DNA of 64,000 nucleotides from Streptomyces sp. MBT65 (lineage in GTDB: Bacteria > Actinomycetota > Actinomycetes > Streptomycetales > Streptomycetaceae): contig NZ_JAENRY010000002.1 in assembly GCF_016612545.1 (NCBI RefSeq), forward strand, positions 1 through 64,000. Direction: 5' to 3'. The position numbers and the translations under genes were made by a program. Numbering within the stretch: position 1 is the first letter of the stretch; each line of letters opens with the position of its first letter. Below the pieces are notes generated by a model. The model saw nothing but the letters and a program-made list of their open reading frames with translations, was not told the origin of the DNA and did no database searches. Of this stretch, positions 44,577 to 53,265 are shown piece by piece.

Positions 44577-45347
44577 TCAGGCCGTTGAGCCGCCGGCGGT
44601 CAGGTGCCGGGCGAAGAACCGGACCGCGCTGTCCGCCTCGAACCGGGGCAGTTCCTTGTGCGCGCCCGAGTTGATGTGCAGCGACTTCTCCTTCGAGGCG
44701 AAGGCGTCGAACAACGCGAGACCGGACGGGCGCGGGATGTGTTCGTCGTCCCACTGGAGCGCGAACTCGATCGGAACGGTGATCCGTCGCGCCGACTCGG
44801 CGAGGGACTCGTCGTACCAGAAGAGCCCGAACACCGCGGCGGTGATGCGGGGTTCGGCCGCCGTCAACGGCACTCCGATCGCGGTGCCCATGTTCAGGCC
44901 GTAGTAGCCGACCGGACCGTCGGCACCGATCTCCGGCAGTTCCTGGAGGGCGTCGAGAGTGGCCAGCCACTCCGGTACGGCGCGCTCCGCGAGGTGGGCG
45001 TTGTAGCGGACGACGATCTCGCCGACCGGTTCGCCCGCCGCCATCGCCCGCTGCATCATGGCGATCTCCCGCTCGTCGTGCGCCGTGCGGGGGCGGCCGC
45101 CGTGGCCGGGTGCGTCGATGACGGCGACGTGGAAACCGCCCTGCGCCACGAGGAGTTGGGCGCGGCCCGTCATGGCGGGGGACTTCCTGTGGTTGCCGCC
45201 GCCGTGCCCCATCAGGACCAGGGGTGCGCGGTCGGCACCGGATTCGGGCGACCAGAGGGCGCCGGTGACCTCGCCCATGGTGAAGTCGTGCTGGATGACA
45301 CCGTCGGACGTCGTCTCGGCGGTGAAGTGGAAGTGCGGTGAGTTCAT
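44577..45347 (-). CDS. Alpha/beta-hydrolase with Asn at the nucleophile position
   Basis: A 256-residue dienelactone-hydrolase-like protein: VLMGHGGGNHRKSP (oxyanion loop), APGHGGRP, then the elbow VGYYGLNMGTAIGV, a probable acid residue in LQWDDEHIPRP and His in INSGAHKELPRF. The elbow should read GxSxG, but here it is GLNMG, with AAC (Asn) at the nucleophile codon. Triad Asp and His are kept. The protein would not act as a normal serine hydrolase. It may bind a ligand, use another residue, or be in decay. ATG 45347 follows AAAGGC; the frame opens at 45440. Convergent with the PobA-like gene. Confidence 0.85.
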   Translation of the reverse strand: MNSPHFHFTAETTSDGVIQHDFTMGEVTGALWSPESGADRAPLVLMGHGGGNHRKSPAMTGRAQLLVAQGGFHVAVIDAPGHGGRPRTAHDEREIAMMQRAMAAGEPVGEIVVRYNAHLAERAVPEWLATLDALQELPEIGADGPVGYYGLNMGTAIGVPLTAAEPRITAAVFGLFWYDESLAESARRITVPIEFALQWDDEHIPRPSGLALFDAFASKEKSLHINSGAHKELPRFEADSAVRFFARHLTAGGSTA

Positions 45348-45397
45348 GGGGTGCTGCCTTTCGGGATCGCCTTGTCGTGCGGCGCTCCCGGCGACCT

Positions 45398-45457
45398 CTA
45401 GGTCGCTGGCCCAACCGTGGAGAAGAGGGGGAGCACCCACCTGGATACTGCGTTCAT
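45398..45457 (-). CDS. Possible 19-residue leader peptide upstream of the Asn-hydrolase
   Basis: An ATG at 45457 preceded by the very strong site GAGGAGGTGA opens a 19-codon frame with WVLPLFSTVGP in the middle, ending 50 bases before the hydrolase start. The ribosome site is far stronger than chance in this region, so the frame is likely translated. Function is not known. Confidence 0.45.
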   Translation of the reverse strand: MNAVSRWVLPLFSTVGPAT

Positions 45458-45644
45458 GAGTCTCACCTCCTCGCGTGCTGTCACGGCCTACGGCAAGTTA
45501 GCAGCACGCTCGTGAGCGCGGCCAACGCTTTATCGCCCGCGGGCCGCCGCCGCACTATCGCATGCGCGTGCATCTAATGTCTTGACATCTTCCGGGGTCG
45601 ACGACGAAGGTTGAGGAGATCGCTCCCGGACGGGTGGAGGCCCC

Positions 45645-45761
45645 ATGCGCGCACGTGACGCCGCACCTCACGGTGTCGTCCCGGGCGCGCGGCTGATCAT
45701 CCGGCGGCATGTCGACTACTGCCGTACCGCCTCCGCGGTCTGTCCTTCCGTACATCCCTGA
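45645..45761 (+). CDS. 38-codon leader peptide (RRHVDYCRTASAVCP type) before the LLM operon
   Basis: A short open frame with ribosome site GGTGGAGG and start ATG 45645. The middle of the peptide reads LIIRRHVDYCRTASAVCP, with two cysteines in the RRHVDxCRxAxAxC arrangement. This matches a family of short streptomycete leader peptides annotated upstream of sulfur-related genes. It ends 54 bases before the first LLM gene. Cysteine codons in such leaders can couple sulfur supply to expression by ribosome stalling. That role is inferred here. Confidence 0.65.
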   Translation: MRARDAAPHGVVPGARLIIRRHVDYCRTASAVCPSVHP

Positions 45762-45815
45762 CCCGTGCCGGTCCATCGGGCCGGCCGTCTCCGCGCGTTC
45801 TCGGAAGGAACCACC

Positions 45816-46916
45816 ATGTCCGGCCCCGCCCTGCGGCTCGCCCTCGAAATCGACGGTGACGGCGCCCATCCCGCGGCCTGGCGCCGCGCCGCCCACTCGC
45901 CCGACCATCTGCTCAGCCCGCGCCGGGTGGCCCGGGTCGCCGCCGACGCGGAGAACGCCGGGTTCACCCTGCTCACCCTGGACGACGGGGCACTCCCGCC
46001 CGGCGCCGGACCCGACACGGTCGGCCGGATCGGCGCGGTGGAACGGGCCGCGTTCATCGCCGCGTCGACGAGTGTCGTCGGCATCGCGCCGGTCGTACCG
46101 CTCACGTATGCCGAACCCTTCCATGTCTCAAGCCAGTTGGCGTCCCTGGACCACATCTCGGTCGGACGCGCCGGGTGGGTGGTGAGCGAGGAGTCACGGC
46201 CCGAGGCGGCCTCCGTCTGGGGACGCCCGCTCGTCGACGGAGCGGCGGCCCGCGCTCGCGAGTCCCGTGACGGCGTCGAGGTCGTCCGGGAGCTGTGGGA
46301 CTCCTGGGAGGACGACGCGGTCATCCGCTCCGTCGCCACCAGCCGCTATCTCGACCGCGACCGGCTGCACTACGTCGACTTCACCGGCGACACCTACACG
46401 GTGAAGGGCCCGGCGATCGTGCCGCGTCCGCCGCAGGGCCAACTCGTCGTGCTCGGCCGCCCCGACCGCGTGCCCGGCCACCTTCTCGACATCGCCCTCG
46501 TCGACGGCCGTGACCTCGCGGCCGTCACCGCGAGCGCGTCCGCCGCCGGAACACCCCGTACATTCGCCGAGATCGAGATCGCCCTCGACACCGCGCACGC
46601 CACCGCCGAGGAACGCGTCGCCGACCTCGAACAACACACGCCCTGGACCGACCGCGGACGGCTGCGCCACATCGGCTCCGCCGCCGGACTCGCCGCGCTC
46701 CTGGGGGAGTTGAGGGACGTGGTGGACGGAGTGCGCCTGCACCCGCTGGTCCTGGACGAGGACCTGCCGGAACTGTCCCGGCTGGTCCTGCCCCACCTCT
46801 TCGAACGACGGCACGCGCTACGGCCCCTGCCCGCCGCGACCTTGCGCACACACCTGGGCCTCGACCGGCCCGCGAACCGGTACGCCGCCGCGGCCGCCCA
46901 GGAGGAAGCCCGATGA
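45816..46916 (+). CDS. LLM-class flavin-dependent oxidoreductase 1
   Basis: A 366-residue bacterial luciferase-like monooxygenase. It has the TIM-barrel wording RVARVAADAENAGFTLLTLDD and HVSSQLASLDHISVGRAGWVV, and the late GELRDVVDGVRLHPLVLDED. These enzymes use reduced FMN, often from a separate reductase, to oxidise sulfonates, sulfones or other small molecules. ATG 45816 follows AAGGAA. It overlaps the next LLM gene (ATGA) and sits behind a probable sulfur-type leader peptide, so desulfurisation of an organosulfur compound is plausible. Confidence 0.87.
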   Translation: MSGPALRLALEIDGDGAHPAAWRRAAHSPDHLLSPRRVARVAADAENAGFTLLTLDDGALPPGAGPDTVGRIGAVERAAFIAASTSVVGIAPVVPLTYAEPFHVSSQLASLDHISVGRAGWVVSEESRPEAASVWGRPLVDGAAARARESRDGVEVVRELWDSWEDDAVIRSVATSRYLDRDRLHYVDFTGDTYTVKGPAIVPRPPQGQLVVLGRPDRVPGHLLDIALVDGRDLAAVTASASAAGTPRTFAEIEIALDTAHATAEERVADLEQHTPWTDRGRLRHIGSAAGLAALLGELRDVVDGVRLHPLVLDEDLPELSRLVLPHLFERRHALRPLPAATLRTHLGLDRPANRYAAAAAQEEAR

Positions 46917-48292
46917 CCCGCACCGACCCTCTCGACGTCCCCCGCCCCGATGCCCGACTCCACTTCGGGGTCTTCTTCCAGGGCGTCAACCACTGGACGG
47001 TCTGGTCCGACCCGGCCAGCGGCTCCCAGATCGACCCCGCCAACTTCCGGCGCGTCGCCCAGACCGCCGAACGCGGCCTGTTCGACGCGTTCTTCCTCGG
47101 GGAGGGGCTGCGGCTGCGCGAGGTCGACGGACAGATCCACGACCTCGACGTCGCCGGACGGCCCGACGCCATCACCCAACTCGCCGCGCTGGCCGCCGTG
47201 ACCGACCGCATCGGCCTGGTCAGCACCTCCAACACCACCTTCAACGAACCCACCGACCTCGCCCGCCGCCTGTCAGGCCTCGACCTGCTCTCCGAGGGCC
47301 GCGCCGGCTGGAACGTGGTGACCACCGACAACGCCTGGACCGGCGCCAACTTCCGCCGCGGCGGCTACCTCGACCACGCCGACCGCTACCGGCGCGCCGA
47401 GGAGTCCCTCACCGTCGCCCGCGCCCTCTGGGACGGCTGGACGGACGGCACCGTGTCCGGCTCGGCCGCCGCTCCGGCCTGGGCGGCACCTGGCGCCGTA
47501 CGCCAAGTCCGCCACCAGGGACCGCAGTTCGACGTCGACCTCGCCCCCACGCTGCCGCGCAGCGCCCAGGGACACCCGGTGATCTTCCAGGCCGGGGACT
47601 CCGCGGAGGGCCGGGACTTCGCCGCCCGCAACGCCGACGTCATCTTCTCCGCGCACGGCAACGACTTCGACGACGCGCTCGCCTTCGCCGACGACCTACG
47701 GGCCCGACTGCGGGCCGCCGGCCGTCCCGAGGACGACCTGCGCATCCTTCCGGGCACCGAGATCATCATCGGCGCCACGGAGGAGGAGGCCCTGGAGAAG
47801 AAGCGCTGGATCCGCCTCCAACAGGTCACCCCCGCAACGGCGTTGGGCATCGCCGGCCTGCTGTGGGGCATCGACCTCTCCGGCCGCGACGCCGACGGAC
47901 CGCTGCCCAAGGAGGACCCGGTCGTCGCCGAGAACGACGGTTCCTTCGGCGCACGGCGCATCGCCGATCCGCGCCAAGTCGTCGCCGAATGGCGGGAGAA
48001 GGCCGACGCCAACCGCTGGTCGCTGCGCGAGACCGTCATCGCGCTCGGCCCCCAGCGCGGCCATGTCGGCACCCCGGAAGGCCTCGCGGACAAGTTCGCC
48101 CACTACGTCCGGCACGGCGCGGTCGACGGCTTCAACGTCACGCCGTACCTGATCCCCGACGGCCTGGACGACATCGTCGACCTGCTCGTGCCCGCACTCC
48201 AGGAACGCGGCGTCTACCGCACCGACTACACCGGTACGACGCTCCGCGAACACCTGGGCCTGCGCGAACCCCTCACCTGCCGCGCTCGGTAG
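46913..48292 (+). CDS. LLM-class monooxygenase 2 (NtaA/SnaA/DszA type)
   Basis: A 459-residue enzyme of the NtaA/SnaA/DszA/MoxC group. Typical elements: LHFGVFFQGVNHWTVWSD, ERGLFDAFFLGEG, GLVSTSNTTFNEPTDLARR, RAGWNVVTTDNAWTGANF and HPVIFQAGDSAEGRDFAAR. The group oxidises chelators, sulfones or related compounds with FMNH2 supplied by a reductase; none is adjacent. It is co-translated with LLM 1. SnaA-type chemistry on a natural product cannot be excluded, but a scavenging role in sulfur nutrition fits the leader peptide. Confidence 0.88.
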   Translation: MTRTDPLDVPRPDARLHFGVFFQGVNHWTVWSDPASGSQIDPANFRRVAQTAERGLFDAFFLGEGLRLREVDGQIHDLDVAGRPDAITQLAALAAVTDRIGLVSTSNTTFNEPTDLARRLSGLDLLSEGRAGWNVVTTDNAWTGANFRRGGYLDHADRYRRAEESLTVARALWDGWTDGTVSGSAAAPAWAAPGAVRQVRHQGPQFDVDLAPTLPRSAQGHPVIFQAGDSAEGRDFAARNADVIFSAHGNDFDDALAFADDLRARLRAAGRPEDDLRILPGTEIIIGATEEEALEKKRWIRLQQVTPATALGIAGLLWGIDLSGRDADGPLPKEDPVVAENDGSFGARRIADPRQVVAEWREKADANRWSLRETVIALGPQRGHVGTPEGLADKFAHYVRHGAVDGFNVTPYLIPDGLDDIVDLLVPALQERGVYRTDYTGTTLREHLGLREPLTCRAR

Positions 48293-48319
48293 ACCAACTC
48301 GGCGCACCCGTCGGCGCGT

Positions 48320-49300
48320 TCACCGCTCGTCAAGGAGGCGCAGACCCAGGGGAGTCGCCGAGTGCCGTACGAACTGGCCCTCCCGGCGGCTGGCGATCAG
48401 CCCTCCCTCGCGCAGGATGCCGAGCTGGTAACTGGCGCCGGGCAGCGAGATGTCGGCCGCCGCGGCCACCTCGGACGTCGTCCGCGCGCCATGGTCGGCG
48501 AGATGCGCCAGGACGACCGTCCGGGTACGGCCCAGGAGCCGCTCCAGCCCGTCCTGGTTCGCGCGGACGATCTCCAGGGGATGTTTGGCGACCGGGTAGA
48601 CCAGCACCGGCCCGAGCGTGGGGTCGGCGAGCGCGGTGGGCCTGCGCCAGCAGAAGTACGACGGGACGAGCAGCAGGCCGCGCCCCTCGAGGTGGAGGTC
48701 CCGGTCGACGGGATAGTCCACCTCGAGGACGGGGTCGTGCCAACGGGCGTGCGGGCGCAGCGTGTTGAGCAGCGCGGAGGTGCCACCGTCCAGGAGCGCG
48801 CGGGACCGCAGCTCGACGTCGTCGCCGACGGCTGTCCGGACGCGCGGCCAGTACGGTTCGAGCAGCGTCTTGGCGGACAGCTCCACGGCTCGCGTGAACG
48901 TCACCAGGCCTTTGGAGCCGGGCCTGTCGAGGGTGGACACCCAGGGCGGCAGCGGCTGCGACTCGGCGAGCCGGGACAGCTCACGGGTCAGCCGGGTGCG
49001 GGAGGTGGCCCGCACCTCGTCGAGACCGGCGGCCAGACCGCCGTCGGGGACCGATGGCGTGAGGAAGTCGGGGATGTAGCCCACGGAGGGAATCAGCGTC
49101 TGCAACGGCGACAGGGCGCGCCGGGCCCGCGGATCCGCCGCCAGCCCCGCACGCACCGACCGGCGCCAGTGCCCGAACTCGAGCGCCCCCTGCCGCGTGT
49201 CCAACCGGCAGACACCGCACACGAGTTCCCACAGAACATGCGGCCGGCGGGCGACCCGGATGTGCTGCAGGTCCCGCGAGGTGAAGTGGATACGGAGCAT
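48320..49300 (-). CDS. Winged-helix (ArsR-like) regulator with long N-terminal domain
   Basis: A 326-residue regulator whose C-terminal 75 residues are an ArsR-like winged helix (TVVLAHLADHGARTTSEVAAA; ISLPGASYQLGILREGGLI; SRREGQFVRHSATPLG). The first 240 residues (LRIHFTSRDLQHIRVARRPH) form a family domain found on such regulators in streptomycetes. It may sense a ligand, but none is known. It is convergent with the LLM operon, whose stop lies 28 bases away. ATG 49300 is the natural start. Confidence 0.85.
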   Translation of the reverse strand: MLRIHFTSRDLQHIRVARRPHVLWELVCGVCRLDTRQGALEFGHWRRSVRAGLAADPRARRALSPLQTLIPSVGYIPDFLTPSVPDGGLAAGLDEVRATSRTRLTRELSRLAESQPLPPWVSTLDRPGSKGLVTFTRAVELSAKTLLEPYWPRVRTAVGDDVELRSRALLDGGTSALLNTLRPHARWHDPVLEVDYPVDRDLHLEGRGLLLVPSYFCWRRPTALADPTLGPVLVYPVAKHPLEIVRANQDGLERLLGRTRTVVLAHLADHGARTTSEVAAAADISLPGASYQLGILREGGLIASRREGQFVRHSATPLGLRLLDER

Positions 49301-49431
49301 GCGGCCTCTTTCCTGCTCGACATCGGTACGCAGTGTCGGTGAGGGACAGGGCCGCGCGAGAACCGGCGCGCCCCTATGAGGGGGACGACTGAGGGGCGCG
49401 CATGGTTGTCGACGGGGGACGGAGGGCCGTG

Positions 49432-50259
49432 TCAGGCGGTGCCTCCCCGCTCACGGGGCGTCTTCTGGCCGGCCTCGACGGCCACCGGCAGCCGGTTCTC
49501 CGCCGGCGGCAGCGGGCAGGTGGCCAGGTCGGTGTAGGCGCACGGCAGGTTCGTCGCGCGGTTGAAGTCCAGGACGACCGTGCCGTCGGCGGCCGGCGGG
49601 GTGAGGGCGAGGGCCCGGTTTGCGGCGTAGGTGGTCACCCCGGAGGTGGCGTCGGTGAAGAGCAGCAGCAGGCTGCCCGGCACCCGTCCGGGGAACGCGG
49701 TCAGGGCCAGCGGACGCCCGTCGAGTTCGAACTCGACCCGGCCCGGCGCGTCGTACACGTGCTCAAGGCCCTCGACCGCCGCGCCCACCGTCGTCGGACG
49801 CGGTGTGTCGAAGGCCGTGTAGCGGCCCTGGACCACCCAGCGGGGATCCGGCGCGTAGGCGGGCGTACCGGCGAAGTCGGTGCGCAGCGGCGCGTCCGGA
49901 TGGCGGGGCCGCACGATGTCGTTCCCGCCGCGCTTGGCGACCTCGATCACGGCATCGCCCCAGACCGCGTCGACCCCGCCCCGCTCGGGCAGCACACCGA
50001 AGCGGTGCTCACCCCGCACCGGCGTTCCGTCCACGACGAGTTCCTCACCGTCGTCCAGGGCCACGGCGACCCCGGCCGCGTCGGTCCACCAGGTGCCCGG
50101 CGCGTCCGGGAAGCGCTGCGGCCGGTCGTCGAGCCAGTGCAGCCCGGTGATCGCCAGGAACCCGTGCGGAGTGGCGAGCCGTTCCTCCTGCCCGCGATAC
50201 CACTCCAGCCAGTCCTGGGTGAAAGCCTGGAGATCCGTCGTCGTCAGGTCAACGGTCAT
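49432..50259 (-). CDS. DUF1684 family protein
   Basis: A 275-residue cytoplasmic protein of a widespread but uncharacterised family. Signature segments are WLEWYRGQEERLATPHGFLA near the start, YTAFDTPRPTTVGAAVEG in the middle and the terminal VLDFNRATNLPCAYTDL followed by ATCPLPP with two conserved cysteines. No enzymatic role is established for DUF1684. ATG 50259 has AAGGAG upstream. Confidence 0.85.
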   Translation of the reverse strand: MTVDLTTTDLQAFTQDWLEWYRGQEERLATPHGFLAITGLHWLDDRPQRFPDAPGTWWTDAAGVAVALDDGEELVVDGTPVRGEHRFGVLPERGGVDAVWGDAVIEVAKRGGNDIVRPRHPDAPLRTDFAGTPAYAPDPRWVVQGRYTAFDTPRPTTVGAAVEGLEHVYDAPGRVEFELDGRPLALTAFPGRVPGSLLLLFTDATSGVTTYAANRALALTPPAADGTVVLDFNRATNLPCAYTDLATCPLPPAENRLPVAVEAGQKTPRERGGTA

Positions 50260-50547
50260 GGTCGTCGCTCCTTCGTCGTGCGGGCCCCGGTCTCGAAGCG
50301 GGGTCGTACCAGTGCCAACCCCGGCCGCCCGGCGGGGGATTCCGGTGCGCGTGTGACAGCTTTGTGTCAGCGGGGGCACCTTCCACCCGTACGTGGGACG
50401 GCATTGTTCGAATTCCGGCCGCTAGCATTTCTTCACGTCGCGCCATGAAATTGCATGACGGGATTTCATGGGGCTGTCGTGTGCGCCAGCCCAAAATCGT
50501 GTGCCGGCCGAAAAGCGGTCTTGTCGAACGGAGAGGGTTCGCCCCTG

Positions 50548-50787
50548 ATGCAGAACTTCACGAACGGAATGGCCTCCGACCTCATCCCGGGAACATGGGT
50601 GAAGAGCCGTATGTCCGAAGCGAACGGCATGTGCGTCGAACTGGCCGCGCTGCCCCGGGGCGGCGTGGCCGTACGAAACTCGACCGATCCCGCCGGACCC
50701 GCGCTGATCTTTACAGCCGAGGAGATGAGCGCTTTCCTCGACGGTGCGAAGAAGGGCGAGTTCGACACCCTTGGTAGTCCCAACTAG
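50548..50787 (+). CDS. DUF397 small protein
   Basis: A 79-residue protein typical of streptomycetes, with SRMSEANGMCVELAALPRGG, VAVRNSTDPAGPALIFTAEE and MSAFLDGAKKGEFD. DUF397 genes are usually paired with an XRE/DUF5753 regulator, as here with the gene 83 bases downstream on the same strand. The regulator and its small partner are thought to control secondary metabolism or development, as in the BldB/WhiJ-like systems. ATG 50548 is the second in-frame candidate and matches family starts. Confidence 0.85.
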   Translation: MQNFTNGMASDLIPGTWVKSRMSEANGMCVELAALPRGGVAVRNSTDPAGPALIFTAEEMSAFLDGAKKGEFDTLGSPN

Positions 50788-50870
50788 GCGGCGGAGTACA
50801 CAAGTTAGGGCAACTCCTCCGACCTGGGCGTGTCATCATGTGAAGCTGACTGCCCGTCGAAGGAGAAGGC

Positions 50871-51842
50871 GTGTCCCGGGATCCGATTCCGATCAATCGT
50901 CTGGCCCGGCATACGGCCGGGCCGGACACGACAAAGACGGCGGCCGTCATCATGCTTGGTCTTGCCGTCAAGGAATTGCGCGACGCTGCCGGTCTCACGC
51001 AGAAAGAGCTGGCGAAGGCCACCCTCGTTTCGAATTCGACAATCAGCCGGCTGGAAAACGCCGACTCCATGCCGGAAAGGCGCACGGTCGAAGCGGTGAT
51101 GACACATCTGAAACTCGACGGACCGGCCCGGGACGAGTTGACGATGTTGTTCTCCCGCGCGCAGGAACCGGAATGGTTCCAGAACAGATTCGACGACTGC
51201 ACCCCCGACTATCTGCGGCGGCTCCTCGGCCTCGAGTGCGTCGCCATCGGGCTCACCACGTACGACGTACGTCTGGTGTCGGGCCTGTTGCAGACTCCCG
51301 AGTACGCGAGCTGCATCCTCCGCACGGGTCTGCACCTCACGGAGTGGGGCGGCCCCGAGATGGCGCTCCGAGTCGCCATGCGCCGGGAGCGCCAGGAGCG
51401 GGTGTTCGGCCAGGCCGAACCGCCGCGCTGTGTGTTCCTCATGGACGAGTCCGTCCTCTTGCGGCGGGCCGGCTCGGACCAGGTGATGCGCGACCAGATG
51501 CGCCATCTGGCGGCGATGGCCCAACTCCCGCACATCACCATCAGGTTCGTGCTCCTCGACCGGATGATCGCCGGCAACGAGGCCTCGATGGCGGGCGGCA
51601 TGGCCCACCTCCAGTTCGGCCGCGGCGGCCTTCCCGACCTCGTCTACGTCGAGGGCTACCGCAAGGCCGACTACTACAACAAGCCCGCGCTGAGCGCAGA
51701 GGAGCGGGCCAAGCCCTGGCCGACGAAGGAGAACGACTTCGAGCGGCACCTCCAACTCCTGCTGCGCATCCAGGGCGAGGCATGTGCCTCACCCATGGAG
51801 AGCCGACGCATGCTGGACGAGGCCGTCGAGCGGTACTCCTAG
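50871..51842 (+). CDS. XRE regulator with DUF5753 (WhiJ-like)
   Basis: A 323-residue DNA-binding protein. The HTH is at about residues 28-85 (LGLAVKELRDAAGLTQKELA; VSNSTISRLENADSMPERRT). The C-terminal DUF5753 follows (VRLVSGLLQTPEYASCILRT; ITIRFVLLDRMIAGNEA). GTG 50871 has AAGGAGA upstream. It belongs to the large family of WhiJ-like regulators and probably works with the DUF397 protein just upstream and the methyltransferase that converges on it. Confidence 0.9.
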   Translation: MSRDPIPINRLARHTAGPDTTKTAAVIMLGLAVKELRDAAGLTQKELAKATLVSNSTISRLENADSMPERRTVEAVMTHLKLDGPARDELTMLFSRAQEPEWFQNRFDDCTPDYLRRLLGLECVAIGLTTYDVRLVSGLLQTPEYASCILRTGLHLTEWGGPEMALRVAMRRERQERVFGQAEPPRCVFLMDESVLLRRAGSDQVMRDQMRHLAAMAQLPHITIRFVLLDRMIAGNEASMAGGMAHLQFGRGGLPDLVYVEGYRKADYYNKPALSAEERAKPWPTKENDFERHLQLLLRIQGEACASPMESRRMLDEAVERYS

Positions 51843-51859
51843 TCGCCGAACAGGACCTG

Positions 51860-52663
51860 CTACCGGGGCGGTACTCTCCCCAGCCCGCCGAACTCGGTCC
51901 ACTCGATGCTGCGTTGACGCTGCTGGAGCTCGGAGTCGGGGCGCCAGTCGGTCACATCGACGAGTCCCGGATCCTCCACGACGAGCCCCTCGAAGATCTC
52001 CGCCACATCGGCCTCCTCCCGGACCCGGCCCCAATGGCCCCCGGTCTGGACCCGCATGAGCTCGGTGACGTCGTCGCGGACCTTGGGATCGTCGCTCACG
52101 AGCTGGCACACGACGACGAAGCTGCCCGGGACGAGCCGGTCAACGACCCGCTCCACCAGGGCCTTTGGGCCGGCGCTGTCCGGCAGGCAGTGCAGCACGG
52201 AGACGAACAGGGCGGCCGCCGGCTTGGTGAAGTCGATGAGCCGGGTGAAGTCCGGGTGCCCGAAGACCGTGTCGGTGTCCGTCATGTCGACCGACAGGAT
52301 CGCGGTGTTGTCGTTCTCGTCGAGCAGGGACTGACCCAGCGAGAGGACCACGGGATCGTTGTCGATATAGACGACATGGGAATCGGGGTCGACCTCCTGC
52401 GCGATCTGGTGCACATTGCGCTGCGTCGGAAGACCCGAGCCGAAATCGATGAACTGCCTTGTCCCGTGCTCCTCCGCCAGCACCCGGACCACGCGCTGGA
52501 GGAACCACCGGTTGTTCAGCGCGATCTCACGCGAGGTGGGTGCCACTTCGAGCAATAACTCGCAGGCATTCCGGTCCGCTTCGAAGTTGTTGCTGCCGCC
52601 CAGCAGCCAGTCGTACATCCGTGCCGCGCTGGGCAACGACAGATCGACATGATGGTGCTCCAC
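51860..52663 (-). CDS. SAM-dependent methyltransferase-like protein (DUF574)
   Basis: A 267-residue protein with SAM-binding wording FIDFGSGLPTQRNVHQIAQ, VVYIDNDPVVLSLGQSLLD and ALFVSVLHCLPD, typical of the DUF574 family found in great numbers in streptomycetes. The N-terminus ends in PSAARMYDWLLGGSNNFEAD, a family hallmark. GTG 52663 is chosen as the first codon of the conserved start. The substrate is unknown. It converges on the XRE gene. Confidence 0.88.
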   Translation of the reverse strand: MEHHHVDLSLPSAARMYDWLLGGSNNFEADRNACELLLEVAPTSREIALNNRWFLQRVVRVLAEEHGTRQFIDFGSGLPTQRNVHQIAQEVDPDSHVVYIDNDPVVLSLGQSLLDENDNTAILSVDMTDTDTVFGHPDFTRLIDFTKPAAALFVSVLHCLPDSAGPKALVERVVDRLVPGSFVVVCQLVSDDPKVRDDVTELMRVQTGGHWGRVREEADVAEIFEGLVVEDPGLVDVTDWRPDSELQQRQRSIEWTEFGGLGRVPPR

Positions 52664-52827
52664 CAACGGCCCGTCCCCTCGCCGATTCCGCCCCGTCCGC
52701 AGGGGAGTTGCCCATCCTAGGAGGGCGGCGCTCAGCCGCACCAGCGCTGATTCGGGTGAAGCGCGGCGTGGGATGGCGCGAACGTGGCGGATCGGAGTGA
52801 CCGCGAGGAGACAGCGCACGCCGGGGG

Positions 52828-53265
52828 TCACAGGTGCCTCAAGGGCGCCTCCGTGTCGCTGAGTTGAGGGAGGGCCCGGCGCGCGGCGGTGAGCGCCGCC
52901 TCGACCGCGGACGGTTCGACGCCCATCAACTCGGCCGCCTCCGCGACGGGGAGTGCCAGCAGGCGGCACAACACCACGCTGTCCGCGGACACGTGGGGGA
53001 GCCGCCGGTACAGCTCGGCCAGAACCGGGTTCAGCGCGGCGACACGTTCGCCCTGTCGCTCCACCTGAAGCCGGAGTTGTTCCCAGACCTCGGCCGCCGG
53101 GCAGGGCCCGCTCATCAGCCACTGCCAGTCTTCGCGGGCGGAGGCGAGCGTGTTCTCCACCGCGGCCGAGGAATGCTCCTCCGCGGAGAGGCGGGCCTGG
53201 GCATAGAGCGTGTAGCGGGGGCGGTTGCGTTCGGCGAAAGCCGCGAACCCGAGGTCCGCGATCAC
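52828..53265 (-). CDS. Sigma-70 region 4-like HTH protein
   Basis: A 145-residue protein with no recognised region 2. It contains LAELYRRLPHVSADSVVLCRL and LALPVAEAAELMGVEPSAVEAAL, which fit the helix-turn-helix of sigma factor region 4. The N-terminal half (AFAERNRPRYTLYAQARLSA) is helical. Start is uncertain: GTG 53265 begins the conserved part. Such short sigma-like proteins may be partial sigma factors or regulators. Confidence 0.7.
   Translation of the reverse strand: MIADLGFAAFAERNRPRYTLYAQARLSAEEHSSAAVENTLASAREDWQWLMSGPCPAAEVWEQLRLQVERQGERVAALNPVLAELYRRLPHVSADSVVLCRLLALPVAEAAELMGVEPSAVEAALTAARRALPQLSDTEAPLRHL

Noticed and set aside
45456-45515. Plus-strand short frame beginning MSLTSSRAVTAYGK
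   Set aside because: It has no ribosome site, unlike the minus-strand frame and the leader at 45645.
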